A stretch of 64,000 nucleotides of DNA from Sipunculus nudus (Eukaryota; Annelida; Sipuncula; Golfingiida; Sipunculidae), in contig CM049313.1 of NCBI GenBank assembly GCA_026874595.1, forward strand, positions 29,758,008-29,822,007, written 5' to 3'. Position numbers and translations under genes: made by a program. A model generated the notes under the pieces. The model worked only from the letters and a program-made list of their open reading frames with translations, ran no database searches and was not told the origin of the DNA. How positions within the stretch are numbered: position 1 is the first letter of the stretch; every line of letters starts with the position of its first letter. Shown here piece by piece: positions 1 to 11,560 of this stretch.

Positions 1-773
1 ACCAAAGATCACATCACCTGTCCTATATATGTATGTTTTGTGTTGCAGCATAGACAAAGTACCAAAGATCACATCACCTGTCCGATATATGTATGTCTTG
101 TGTTGTAGCATAACCAAGGCACCAAAGATCACATCACCTGTCCTATATATGTATGTTACCAAAGATCACATCACCCGTCCTATATATGTATGTTTTGTGT
201 TGCAGCATAGACAAGGTACCAAAGATCACATCACCTGTCCTATATATGTATGTTTTGTTCTGCAGCATAGACAAAGTACCAAAGATCACATCACCTTTCC
301 TATATATGTATGTCTTGTGTTGCAGCATAACCAAGGCACCAAAGATCACATCACCTGTCCTATATATGTATGTTACCAAAGATCACATCACCCGTCCTAT
401 ATATGTATGTTTTGTGTTGCAGCATAGACAAGGTACCAAAGATCCCATCACCTGTCCTATATATGTATGTTTTGTGTTGCAGCATAGACAAGGTGTACGA
501 AAGATCACATCACCTGTCCTATACACGTATGTTTTGTGTTGCAGCATAGACAAGGTACCAAAGATCACATCACCTGTCCTATATATGTATGTTTTGTTCT
601 GCAGCATAGACAAAGTACCAAAGATCACATCACCTTTCCTATATATGTATGTCTTGTGTTGCAGCATAACCAAGGCACCAAAGATCACATCACCTGTCCT
701 ATATATGTATGTTACCAAAGATCACATCACCCGTCCTATATATGTATGTTTTGTGTTGCAGCATAGACAAGGT
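1..773 (+). repeat. 60-bp minisatellite carrying a duplicated splice acceptor and exon start
   Basis: About 14 head-to-tail units lie directly upstream of the ABHD17 terminal exon. Each full unit holds a pyrimidine-rich intron end (ttttgtgttgcag) followed by the first 35 bases of the real exon (catagacaaggtaccaaag and onward), then tatatatgtatgt leading to the next acceptor. Most units are 60 bp; short 37-bp units start at 121, 338 and 677, and one unit of about 62 bp starts at 435. A block of 60+60+37+60 bp recurs at 1-217, 218-434 and 557-773. The array runs to the left edge, so its full length is unknown. The open frames seen across it result from unit lengths divisible by three and are not independent genes. 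Confidence 0.95.
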
Positions 774-981
774 ACCAAAGATCACATCACCTGTCCTGGT
801 TATTCATGGAACAGAGGATGAAGTGATTGACTTCTCTCATGGATTGGCCATTTATGAACGTTGTCCCCGCACAGTGGAACCTCTATGGGTAGAGGGAGCA
901 GGGCATAATGATGTGGAACTTTATGGACAATACCTGGAGAGACTGAAACAGTTCATTAGTGTGGAATTACCCATCAATTGA
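762..981 (+). CDS. ABHD17: ABHD17-family depalmitoylase, terminal coding exon
   Basis: This exon encodes the C-terminal 72 residues of an alpha/beta hydrolase closely resembling ABHD17A/B/C, which removes palmitate from membrane-anchored proteins such as Ras at the cell periphery. Seen in sequence: [13 protein letters not shown], holding the acid of the catalytic triad, and [11 protein letters not shown], holding the catalytic histidine. The end is the family's usual [10 protein letters not shown] followed by a short tail and TGA at 979-981. The acceptor AG is at 760-761; the exon begins within a codon, with one base completing the first codon. Earlier exons, including the nucleophile serine, lie left of the window. 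The exon's 5' end is the source of the upstream minisatellite, so up to 14 near-identical acceptors precede it. Paralogue (A, B or C) is not meaningful for an invertebrate. Confidence 0.93.
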
Positions 982-1305
982 CAAACAGCCCCCCCTGGCG
1001 ATGCAAGGGACACTGTTGCTCCAGAAGGCCCAGCACCTCAAATGAAAGAGCACTAGGATCTCTGTTGAAGAAATTAAACATGCAGTTTTCAGTTTTTGAA
1101 GTTGAACTGGGTAACAAATGTTTTGATTTTGCATTTAGTCTTTGTAAAATTTGTCATTTATGTTAAGTGAAAATGTAATATGTATAGTTTCCTGTTTAAT
1201 TATGTTGAATGCAAAACTGTTTTAAACAAAAAGTAAATTACTTTTGTGATGTGGTAATTCAAATATTGAATTATTTTAAAAAAATAAATTGGTGAAAGTT
1301 AGGCT
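982..1305 (+). terminator. ABHD17 3' UTR with polyadenylation signal
   Basis: AT-rich sequence after the stop codon, with no coding potential. A canonical AATAAA sits at 1283-1288, about 300 bp past the stop, so the mRNA probably ends near 1300-1310. The exact cleavage site cannot be seen. Confidence 0.6.
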
Positions 1306-1924
1306 CATATTAGCATGACCTCCAGTGATAGACAGGACTTCTTTGGTAAAGGGAATTCATGACTTGTTTGCCAGGGGGATGGTAGTTGGTATGCTGTTTA
1401 TTACTTTTGTATTGTATACTTCAAGATATTTAGTTAGATACTTGTAGCTGCTGGTGCTCTATCCTTGGTGGGATGGTTTCATTACATTGTTCAAAGATGA
1501 CAGGACCTTTGTTAGGTAAATGGTCTCATAGACATTTCTAGTCACCAATAGCTGTTCCCTTGTTTGTTTCTAAAACAATCTGTGTTCCTAGCCACTGAAC
1601 AGACTTGTAGATTTTAATTTTTTTATGATACTTGAAAATATTGAAGTGAACTTATGTTATTATTCATTGATTAACACTGACTTGTTAAAACATTGATGAT
1701 AGACAAGTGACAAGAAACCAGATGGGGCCATAGTCAGACCATCTGGTTATGATTGCATAACCAGAAGTAATTGATTTTAGCATAATATTGCGTTGTTGTT
1801 CTATTCAAAACAAAAATCTTTTGATATGGGTAAATAATACTCTCAAGCTCTCTGAAATAACATTTGTGTTGCAATCAGGTTTCTTTTTCATGACTGTCAA
1901 CCACTCCACTTCCTTATTAAAGAT
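1306..1924. other. unannotated intergenic stretch
   Basis: AT-rich sequence with no open frame of note, no recognisable repeat end and no RNA gene that I can support. Confidence 0.5.
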
Positions 1925-2640
1925 TTTTTAGCTCAGATGACTCAATCACTCTTTGTCCATCTGTCTGTTTGTTTACAATGCACAAATCGTAACTGCTGGA
2001 CCAAGGAACTTCTAACTGAAAACCCATGGAGGTCCATAAAAATTCTCTTTGGAAACCTGAAATTAGGTCACTGTGACCTATATCCTCCAAGCTATTGGGC
2101 TCAGAAGTACCTCCTAGAAAAATTGTAACCATTAGACCTAGAAACTTCTAACTGTACATCCAGGGAGATCCTTAAGGCCAATCTCCTGGGAAACCTGAAA
2201 TTATTTTGAAAACTACAGGCTGAAAACATTATTTTGAGCACCCAGTCAGCCAGATGGGGCACAAATTGTATCCCCTAGGCCTAGAATATTCTTATAAATG
2301 AGTTTTATACAAGATAATAAATCTCCTTGGAAACATGAAATTAGGTCACTGTGACCTTTATCCTACGAGCTTTGGTGCTCAAAAGTACCCCCCAGAATAA
2401 TTTAAAATTTGATACAAAAGCTCCAATATCTGAATAAATAATGCATTGATTGCCATGATTCTTTCCATGCATATTGTTCATGGACTGTTCCATCATTTCC
2501 TGAAGACTGGTGGCGCCACCTATATTATTCATAATTTTAAGGCATTTTTATACGCCCGTCATATGACAGAAGTATTATGGGATACCCATAATACCCATGG
2601 TATTATGATGGATTTTCACCAAACAAGCCATAACTACTTA
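1925..2640 (+). repeat. AGCTCAG-family repeat fragment
   Basis: Begins with a degenerate family 5' end (TTTTTTAGCTCAGATGACTC) followed by the gtccatctgtctgt stretch typical of family starts. The interior (ggaaacctgaaattaggtcactgtgacc) occurs twice within the fragment, at about 2050 and 2330. It matches a second copy near 12430-12660. No 3' terminus of the family is seen here. Confidence 0.65.
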
Positions 2641-3335
2641 CCACTATCTTATCTCGCCTGAGTTTGATTATAGGCAAAATCCACGCATATTTAATAAGGT
2701 CATGGGTCACTAGGCTACTTTGTGTTGTCGCCGTGAAAACTTTCGAAGAATATTAAGGATTTTGATAAAACTCATTAGAAATGTTAATCAATAAAATATC
2801 TCCCCTAAGTTTGATTTCCAGCAAAATCCATGTATATTTTAACGAGGTTAGAGGTCACCGCACATTTGACACACTGTGGTGACTTAACAAAAATCCTATG
2901 GATTTTCATGAAACTCAATTTTACATATTTACCAATAGAGTTTTTCTAGACTGTTTAATTCTCAGAAGATTTCACGCATATTTAATGAGGTCAGAGGTTA
3001 CCAAGCTGCTTTGTAGTGTCATGATTATAGCTACTTTGTGCTGTCGCCAGGATAACTTACGAAGAATACGAAGGATTTTGATAAAACTCATCAGAAATGT
3101 TAATCAATAAAAATCTCCCCATAGTTTGATTTCCAGCAAAATCCATGCATATTTAATGAGGTCAGAGGTCACCACACTTTGGAGCTATGAAATCCTATGG
3201 ATTTTCCTAAAACTCAATATACATATTTACCAATGAAGCTTTTCACCTGAATTACCTTCTCATCAAAATTCACGCATACTGAATGAGGTCAGAGGTCACC
3301 TGATACACGACAGGCTTATTATGCACGTTTGAGGT
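2641..3335 (+). repeat. tandem core-repeat array, monomer about 145-150 bp
   Basis: Five degenerate monomers start near 2648, 2801, 2939, 3112 and 3236. Each contains variants of gcaaaatccatgcatattta followed by atgaggtcagaggtcacc. Alternate monomers are more alike (2801 and 3112), suggesting an original dimer of about 300 bp. The same array recurs at 16190-16770. Tandem cores of this size are a known feature of bivalve pearl/HINE elements. Confidence 0.7.
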
Positions 3336-3343
3336 GCTCTTTT

Positions 3344-5940
3344 TAACTCAGCTGACTATAAGTCATCTGAGCTATAGTCGTGGTCCATTGTCCGTCCTTC
3401 TGTCCGTCTACCCGTCTGTCCGTCCGTAGATGTGGCACGTTTTGAAACCCTAAGACCTAGGAATCCAAAATTTGGCATAATGTTAGATGTCCCCAAGATC
3501 TCCTACCAAGCCGAAAACTGGGTCTTTGCGACTTCGTTCCTTTGAGAAATTAAGGAAAAACCTCAATTCTTTATTAAAATCCTATTTTCACACTTCAGGA
3601 CTGCCTAATATCGAAACCACTCATCTGTTTTTCCTCATATTTACCATAAATAATCCTCTATATGGTTCCTATGTACATTCCAGAAATTAGGTCTGTATTA
3701 TATAATTAAAAAAGTTGTGGGCCCAAACATGCATTTTGTAAATAATCAGGTAAGAAATTTGATCACTTAATACAAAACTTGTTAAAGCTAAGCACTTTTT
3801 TTCCAGTAATATAACTTTTATTAATCAAAATTAAATTGTATACCCAAAATTAGAACAAAATCTTTTAAATTTTTTAAAATATTAGCAAAAATAAAAAATT
3901 GGTACCTTTAATTTTGCCCAACTTTGACCATGGCACGTTTATTCCCTGTAACTGCTGTGGATTTAATTTTCAATGCATGTTTTTATTAGCATTTCACCTG
4001 TTAACATAAAAAATTTGAAACCACTTGATCAAAAACTGTAGATTTTATTTAAGTTTTCAAGCACCATGTCACATATTGTTTACATAAAGCTAGTGTAATG
4101 CAGCTCCCCAGCTTCAGCTCTCAGTTCCTAAAATTTGGCATACAATTAGATGTCTCCAAAATCCCCTACCATGCCAAGAATTTGTTACTAGGACTTAATT
4201 CCTTCGAGATATTAATGAAAAACTTCATTTTTCCATTAAAAACCCATTGTTACACTTCAAGACTGCCTAATATTAAAACCACTGATCTGACTTTAAACAT
4301 ATATAATATTTATATTTTTCTATACATTCTCTATGCACATGCCAGAAATGATGTCAGTATTGCGTCATTGTTTTAAGTTATGGGCCCAAACATAATGCAC
4401 TTTGTGAAAAATCAAGAAATATATTTACCCCCTAACAAGGGGATTGCTGAAGCTAGAGATTTTTTGTCAGGGATGTAACATTATTTAATCAAGATTCAAT
4501 TGAATACCAAAAATTAGTTCTGAATTTTTCAAATTTATAAGTTATTAGTATAAATATAAAATTGGTACCTTAAATTTTGCCCAACTTTGACCATGGCACA
4601 TTTGTTTCCTGTGAGCACTGTTGATATAATTTTTCATATCATGCACACATAAGGATTTCAGCTTTTTAGTTTAGAAAGCTGAAAGAAATTGGCCAAAAAT
4701 TGAAGCTTTTATTAATGTTTTTATGAGACCATGTCAGACCTTGGATCTCTCCAGCCCCTGTTGAGTCACCTGTATGTTGACCTTGTTGAACTTTCAGCAA
4801 ATTATGCATGCTTGAAGCGAGGCATTCACTGTGGCAGCCAAGCAGCTTATGGCCAGCCACAGTTGATCCAGGTGTCCAACCAAACTCATCTATTAATTTT
4901 AACCAACAACATAACAATAAACAATAAAATAATAAATTTTTATTAATTTTTAATAACAAATTAAAGAAAAATAGAAAAGGAATTTGTTAGTTTATAATAA
5001 CAGGAAATTAACATGCAGTTACTGATGATATAAGAATCTTATTTCGATGGATAGAATGTCACATATTCCAAATAACACCATGCAGTATTTTTCAGTTCAA
5101 TTTTAATGATAAAAAAGTAAATCATATTTTTCATTACTAATCATTAGGGATCATATGAAGGAAATTAATGATAGACAAAGATGCAGTTGATAATATTAAT
5201 CTAGATTCCTACTGTGTCTAGTGTGTACATTGATGTGAAATAAGTCCGAAATGAATATATTACATTTATTTTTTTTTAATATAAATAAAAGCCATAAAAC
5301 CAGGTACTTATGATCATTATTTAAATGTGTGAATTTTGTATATTCTGGATTCTCAACATCATTGTTTGGTGAAAACTATATAAATACCAGACATGGTGCA
5401 AATACTTTGCAATTGTATATTTAAATACGAATATGAATTTGTACTCCATTATAAAATTTCTTGCATAAAAAATGGGAATTCAGGTAAAAATGAAAGTATA
5501 TGAATACCAGTGCAAATACTTTCAAAATGTATTCATGAATGCATTCATGAATATATTCTTTAATATTATTTTAATAATCACTTCAGTTATATTTCATTTT
5601 AAAAAATCATACGATTCTCTTATTATTTTAAATAAAAATTATATTTGGGACAATATTTGTAATTTTTTTTCAATAAACTCTTAAACTCTTATATTATATG
5701 TGCTGGTTATATGACCAAGTCAAAATCTGTGTTACAATAGTACTCCATTTGTTAATAAAATAAATGAAATCAGTCCTCTTCCCTGTCTCCAAAGGTACTA
5801 TCAAAATCATACATAAGCTAAACAACAACTCATAATACAGCTTATATTTATTACCACACAAAACCAGCATGTGCCTCATTTCTAAATAATATTTTTTTAT
5901 CATATAGAACAGCTGAGGGCCGTGACCCATAGGTCCCTTG
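3344..5940 (+). mobile_element. AGCTCAG-family Helentron-like element, candidate full copy
   Basis: The 5' end is taactcagctgactataag, part of an imperfect 13-bp palindrome (arms AGCTCAGCTGACT and AGTCATCTGAGCT in the consensus), followed by a gtccgtc-rich tract. The 3' end at about 5910-5940 reads cagctgagggccgtgaccca and then taggtcccttg. The interior has no intact gene. Positions 4690-4900 are nearly repeated at 14960-15200. Whether 3344 and 5940 belong to one insertion or two overlapping fragments is uncertain. Confidence 0.6.
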
Positions 5941-7774
5941 TTTTCCTGTAAGTACTGTGGATCTAATTTTCACAGCATGTACACATAAGGATTTAATCTG
6001 TCAAAATCTGAAATTTGAAAATAAAAGCTGCAAAATTAGGCTAGTTATTGAATTTTTTTGGAGGCTCTTGTTGTATTCCCTTACATTGTCAAGTAGTCCA
6101 CTGTGGTCACTGTTGGTCATTCAGTGCAGCTCTCTATGCTCCTAAGGTTGTTGGCATAATGTTAGATGTCCCGAAGGTCTCCTACCAAGCTGAAAACGGG
6201 GTCTTTCCGACTTTGTTCCTTTGAGAAATTAAGGAAAAACCTTAATTATTTATTAAAAACCTATTTTCACATTTCAGGACAGCCTAACTACGACACCACT
6301 CACCTGTTTTTCCTCATATTTACCATAAATATTCCTCTATATAGTTCCTATGTACATGCCAGAAATTAGGTCTGTATTGTATGATTTAAAAAAAGTTATG
6401 GGCTCAAACATAATGCATTTTGTAAAAAATCAGGAAAGATATTTGATCACTCAACACAAAACATTTTAAAGCTATGGAATTTTTTTCCAGTAATATATCT
6501 TTAATTAATCAAAATTAAATTGTATACCCAAAATTAGATCAAAATCTGTTAAATTTTTTAAAATATTAGCAAAAATATAAAATTGGTACCTTAAATTTTG
6601 CCTAAATTTGACCATGGCATGTTTTTTTCTTATAAGTACATTTGATTTAATTTTCACAGCCGGTTTACATATGGATTTAATCTGATGAATTTTGAATTTG
6701 AAAGTATAAGCTTAAAAATAGTCTAGCTATTGAAGTTTTTTAGAAGCCTTAATGTATTTGTATTTTCTAGCATCATGACCCTACTTTTGTTTACCTGGTA
6801 ATCAAAAATTGGCATAATGTTAGATGTTATTGTAAATATTCATATTCTTCCATACATTTCCTATGTACATACAAAAATTTAGGTCAGTATTGCATAATTT
6901 GTTGAAGTTATAGGCCCAAACATAATGCACCTTGTAAAAAATGAGGATATATATTTACTCACTTAACATCAGAATGGCTGAGACTTTTTTTCAGGAATAT
7001 AACATCATTTAATCAAGATTCAATTGTATACCGAAAATTAGATCTGAAATTTGCAATTTTTTTAAGTTATTAGCATAAATATAAAATCAGTACCTGAAAT
7101 TCTGCCCAACTTTGGCCACGGCACGAATTTTTCCTGTAAGTACTGTGGATGTTATTTTCACAGCATGTACACATAAGGATTTAATCTGTTAAAATCTGAA
7201 ATTTGAAAATAAAAGCTGCATAATTAGGCTAGTTATTGAATTTGTTTGGAGGCTCTTGTTGTATTCCCTTATATTGTCAAGCAGTCCACTGAGGTCACTG
7301 TAGGTCATTCAGTGCAACTCTCTATGGTCCCCAGGCTGTTATGTAATCCCATCACTGGGCTGGGCCGGGGCAGCCCTCTCTCTTGATGAGCTTGATCAGG
7401 CTGCCAGCATAAATACCACAGGGAGCCTTTCTTTCTCCCCCCCCCCCCCCATTCTGTTGACAGACCTGTACTCTAAACAAGATGATTCTTATAATTTCAC
7501 ATTTTTTCAGCGAGGAACAGTAACAACAGAGACCCCTCCCTGACCCACCGCTTCAATACACAGGGACTAATATACAAGACAAAGCTTATAATTTTGATGT
7601 TAAAAAAATTCTTTTTGTTGAGACTTGGACAATTTTGATTTTTTTAAAAGAAAAAAATGTTCAGGAGTTTAATCCTAATATTCAAATATGGTAAAATATT
7701 AGGACTTAATGTAAGTGCTAACTGACAAGATTTAAGAAGATATAAATACTTGGTAGCATTTCATTCATATCTCT
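5941..7774 (+). repeat. AGCTCAG-family interior fragments
   Basis: Several overlapping pieces of family interior, for example tgtaagtactgtggat with ttttcacagcatgtacacat at 5948 and again at 7135. The piece at 6155-6640 parallels 3480-3960 and 14390-14700. A poly-C run sits at 7438-7452. No gene is seen. Confidence 0.65.
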
Positions 7775-7918
7775 TAAAGTTGGCGGGGCCTAGGTGTGAA
7801 TAACACTGTTAAACCTAGTTTTTAAAATTAGGAATATTGGTCAAACTTTGTGGGATTAATTTTTAACTCATATGGCCATATATTTAACTTTTGAAAAATT
7901 AATTATCTTCACACATTA

Positions 7919-9815
7919 TTGTATCCCCAGACAAAGTTGGGATACTATGGTTTCACGACGGTCCCGCCACCGCCGCCGCCGCAGAAAAACCTTGTGAGCA
8001 GGATAACTCAAAAAATATTTCACTGATCTTTTTCAAACTTTACATTTGTATAGATATAGGGAAGGGGACGAAGCCTATTTAAAATGGGGTCATGACCTAT
8101 GCTAGGAGAGTGACCTTGACCTTGAATAGGTCCATTTTTGCTGAAAATAACACAAATTCTTAAATATCTCAAGTAAGCTTGCATGGACTGGTCCAAAAAT
8201 CAAGGTGACCGAAGATCTTGGATAGCCTTGTGATATACCGGAAACTGGTGGCGCCACCTATTATCCTTTTCTTGTTTTTATGCCTTTTAATACCCCTATA
8301 ATTGCCACTTGACAGTACTGTAAGCATTATAAGTCAAAAACTAATGGACAGATTTCTTTCATATTATGCACATGTACAGAGATGGGTTATGGGATGAGGT
8401 CTATTTACATTTGGGTCATGACCATTACCATGAGAGTGGCATTGACCTTTAATGTGTCCATATTTGGTGAAAATCACACACCTCTTATGATATCTCCAGT
8501 GTTGATAGCCGTATGGATTTCAAACGTGACTTATGTATGGCCCACCACTAAAGTAAGAACCCTATAGGTTCTAGGACCATGAGGTCAAAGGTCAAGGTCA
8601 CTGGACTTGCATCTTAAAAGATACTGTGGATGCATTTTAAGCCAAACTTTCATCCCAGGTCTTCTATCTTGAATATATAGCTCACTTGCCAATAGTGGAT
8701 GATCCATATCAATTTTGGGGTCACAAGGTCAAAGGTCAAGGCCACAGGAGCTATCTGTCAAAAAATAGTTTCTGGATGATAATTCCTGCTTTTATTGATG
8801 TATTGATTTTAAACTTGACTTATATATGTCCCATTGAAAAAGCAAGACTCCAGTTGATTTTGGGGTCATGAGGTCAAAGGTCAAGGTCACAGGACACATC
8901 TTTAAAAAGATTGTAAATGCATTTTCAGCCAAACAATTCATCTCAGATCTTTCATCTTGCATATATAGTTCACCTGCCAAGAGTGGATGATCCCTATCAA
9001 TTTTGAGGTCACAAGGTCAAAGGTGAAGGTCACAGGAGCCATCTGTCCAAAAATTAGTTTCTGGATGATAATTCCTGCTTTTATTGATGCATGGATTTCA
9101 AACTTGACTTGTATGTGTCCCATTGGAAAAGCAAGACCCGAATTAATTTTTGGGGTCAAGAGGTCAAAAGTCAAGGTCACAGGACACATCTTTAAAAAGA
9201 TTGTGGATGCATTTTCAGCCAAACATTTAATCTCAGACATTTCATCTTGCACATACAGTTCCTCTGTGAATAGAGGAAGATGCCTGTCAATTGTGAGGTC
9301 ACAAGGTCAAAGGTGAAGGTCACAGGAGCCATCTATCCAAAAGTTAGTTCCTGAGATGATAATTCAAGCTTGGATTACTATATGGATTTCAAACCTGACA
9401 TATATGGCCCATCAATAAATCTAGACCTCTATTGATTTATATATAAAATTGGATGATCAATATCAATTTTGGGGTCACAAGGTCAAAGGTCAAGGCCACA
9501 GGAGCCATCTGTCAAAAAATTAGTTTCTGGATGATAATTCCTGCTTTTATTGATGTATAGATTTCAAACTTGACTTATATTTGTCCCATTGAAAAAGCAA
9601 GACCCCAATTGATTTTGGGGTCATGAGGTCAAAGGTCAAGGTCACAGGACTAACATCTTCAAAATGATTGTGGATTGATAGATGGAAGAAACAATAATTG
9701 CTTGCCAAGTGTCAGTTTATGCTGCTAAAAATGGGGGCCTTTTCTTAAAGGGGGGTGGGGCGTATTATGTCTGGGGATACTCTGGCACCTGCGGTGCCAA
9801 GAAATATCTAGTTTG
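7919..9815 (+). mobile_element. TATCCCC-family Helentron-like (HINE/pearl-type) element, copy 1
   Basis: Left end TGTATCCCCAGACAAAG, followed by a small hairpin and a GCC microsatellite (about 7963-7985). Near the right end, TGTCTGGGGATA is the inverted match of the left terminus. It is followed by a perfect hairpin TGGCACCTGCGGTGCCA (about 9783-9799) and then agaaatatctagttt. The centre (about 8580-9650) is a tandem array of eight monomers of about 145 bp, each with a variant of aggtcaaaggtcaaggtcac. Asymmetric terminal inverted repeats, a 3' hairpin, a microsatellite and tandem cores match the known design of Helentron-derived HINEs. No coding capacity. An inverted copy lies at 32721-34471. 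Confidence 0.8.
8582..9638 (+). promoter_or_regulatory. cluster of DR1 plus extended half-site motifs in core repeats
   Basis: AGGTCAAAGGTCA, a perfect direct repeat with 1-bp spacing, occurs at 8582, 8726, 8871, 9480 and 9626. It is usually followed by AAGGTCAC, which makes an overlapping TCAAGGTCA extended half-site. DR1 is the known binding format for HNF4 and RXR-type receptors, and TCAAGGTCA for ERR/FTZ-F1. Sequence matches only; binding is not shown. Confidence 0.4.
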
Positions 9816-10379
9816 TTTATGAAATGGAACTTTTATATGACACTTACCGTAACCCCATTTTTCCCCTTGGTGCATCACTAAATGGTTTCAGGCCAAAGGT
9901 TTCATTTATTACACAGTCCATATGCTTTAGCTCATGTCCATTATTCTATAATTTACAGAGTTTCATTTAAGCTGGGCCATTTTTTCTTAGCTTTTCAAAT
10001 GGTAATATACATGGAAAAACCATAAGAAATAAAAACATTTTGCAGTTACTAATATTTTCCAAAATTCAGCTGAGCGACGTGACCCATGGGTCCCTTGTTT
10101 AAATATTATGTAATTGTGAATGAACTATTTAATCCTGTAAGTATTGTTGAATTAAGTGGAAATCCTATATGTATATACACTATATTAATACAGAGATGTT
10201 GTAACTCCCATCATTCCAGCCATCCCCCCCCCCCCCCATCCCCACCACCACCACCACCACCAAGTCCTTGCATCTGGAGACTGGGGACATCAGTTATATT
10301 TCAACTGTATACATTTTATAAAATAAAAAATACATATATTTAATAATATATATTATGTCAAATAGATCCAATTGAGCAA

Positions 10380-10640
10380 ATGTGTAAACTACTGAACTGT
10401 CAACAATTTATCAAAAAGCCAGCCAATGATCATGGTAATAATATACATCTTATGTTCACAAACTGCTCACATGCTTCAATTTTGACATTAGAGAATGCAT
10501 GGTTTGGTCACAAAATATTATTTGCAACAATTTCTTACTCATCAATACAAACCAATCATGTCAACCAGCCATGGCATATATTACCTTTTCCTCTTAGACT
10601 TGTTCTCCATTTGATATTATTTTCGATTTTTACCTTCAAA
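10380..10640 (+). pseudogene. endonuclease-domain remnant of a Helentron
   Basis: The reading frame contains MCKLLNCQQF, NDHGNN, FTNCSHAS, TLENAW and GHKILFATIS. These align by eye with the remnant on the opposite strand at 44290-44559 (CQLFKCQQLV, NDHGNTIDLVFTNC, TLENTWSDHKILLATI). That remnant still shows the GDFN and SDH signatures of the exonuclease/endonuclease/phosphatase fold. Here SDH has become FGH, and the upstream half of the domain is missing, so it is not functional. Confidence 0.65.
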
Positions 10641-11429
10641 GTCAACTTAAGCTGAGCACAGTGAGCGCCATGTCTTGAATGTTTACATCAAGTCATTGGT
10701 TAACAGTGTTCTAGGCTGTTACATAACACCTTCACTCTTTGCCTACTGCTTCTGTTAGTGTCTGGGTCAGGCAGTAATTACCAGAGAGCCTTTCTTTCTC
10801 CACTCTCTCTTTCCCTTTCTCTCTTTCTCTGCCAGTCTAGCTCTCCTTCTCTCTCTCTTTCTCTCTCCTGATTTATTAGATATATATGTTGATGCAATTG
10901 AAAAAATGTGAATCAACTGAAATATTCACATATATATGTTATACTCTAAATGTATAGTTACATTTTCAAACCTTGAAAAAAAATGATGTTATAAAAAAAG
11001 GAATATGTAAAAATTGTTCATAATTTCCTGGCTCAGAAGAATGGGAATTAAAATGATTTGCTTTGTTTCTCTAGCTTTCTGATTGTTTTGAATATTTAAT
11101 AATTATGAATAAACTTTTTTTTTTCATGTAAGCACTGATTAATTAAATTTCATATCTTGTACGTATATGCAAGGGTATTGTAACTCCCACCATCCCCTTC
11201 CCCACCCAACTAAGTTCTTGCTCCTTGGCACTGTGAACAATAGTTCTGTTGCTATAGCATAAAATTTAATAATTTGAAGAAAATATATACAGAGAGACAG
11301 AGGCGTTGTAACTCCCATCATAACCCCTCCCCCTTCAAGTCCTTCCGCCTGTGGAGTGGGGACTTTATAGCAACTGTATACATATCATTAAATAGAAAAA
11401 AAAGTTTATTAAAAAAATTGGATCTCATT

Positions 11430-11560
11430 AGAAAAATGTGTAAAATGTTGAACTGTCAACAGCCTGTCAGAAAGGTATCCAATGGAAACGCATGGTCTGA
11501 TCTTAAAATATTATTTGCAACAATTTCTTCAATCATATCAACCAACCATGGCCTAGATTA
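11430..11560 (+). pseudogene. second endonuclease-domain remnant
   Basis: A shorter decayed frame, MCKMLNCQQPV then NAWSDLKILFATIS, collinear with the remnant at 10380 but lacking the central NDHGN and FTNC block. It is evidence that this segment is a diverged paralogue of 10110-10640. Confidence 0.55.

Larger units (their letters stand above)
7775..10102 (+). mobile_element. AGCTCAG-family 3' segment, split by a nested element
   Basis: The flanks (7775-7918 and about 9870-10102) together match a continuous paralogue at 42505-42840. They end in the family 3' terminus: cagctgagcgacgtgaccca, then tgggtcccttg. The sequence between 7919 and about 9815 is a different element inserted into it. About 55 bp after the nested element (9816-9870) are absent from the paralogue. 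Confidence 0.75.

Noticed and set aside
1-773. CRISPR-like array
   Set aside because: Units are contiguous with no unique spacers and are copies of an exon start in a eukaryotic gene.
29-821. Protein-coding genes across the minisatellite on both strands
   Set aside because: Frames stay open only because most units are 60 bp; the repeats contain intron sequence.
8686-9316. Several 60-110-codon ORFs on both strands
   Set aside because: They follow the 145-bp core repeats of a non-coding element.
10086-10343. Proline-rich small protein
   Set aside because: Translation of a C/CCA low-complexity run inside a repeat.
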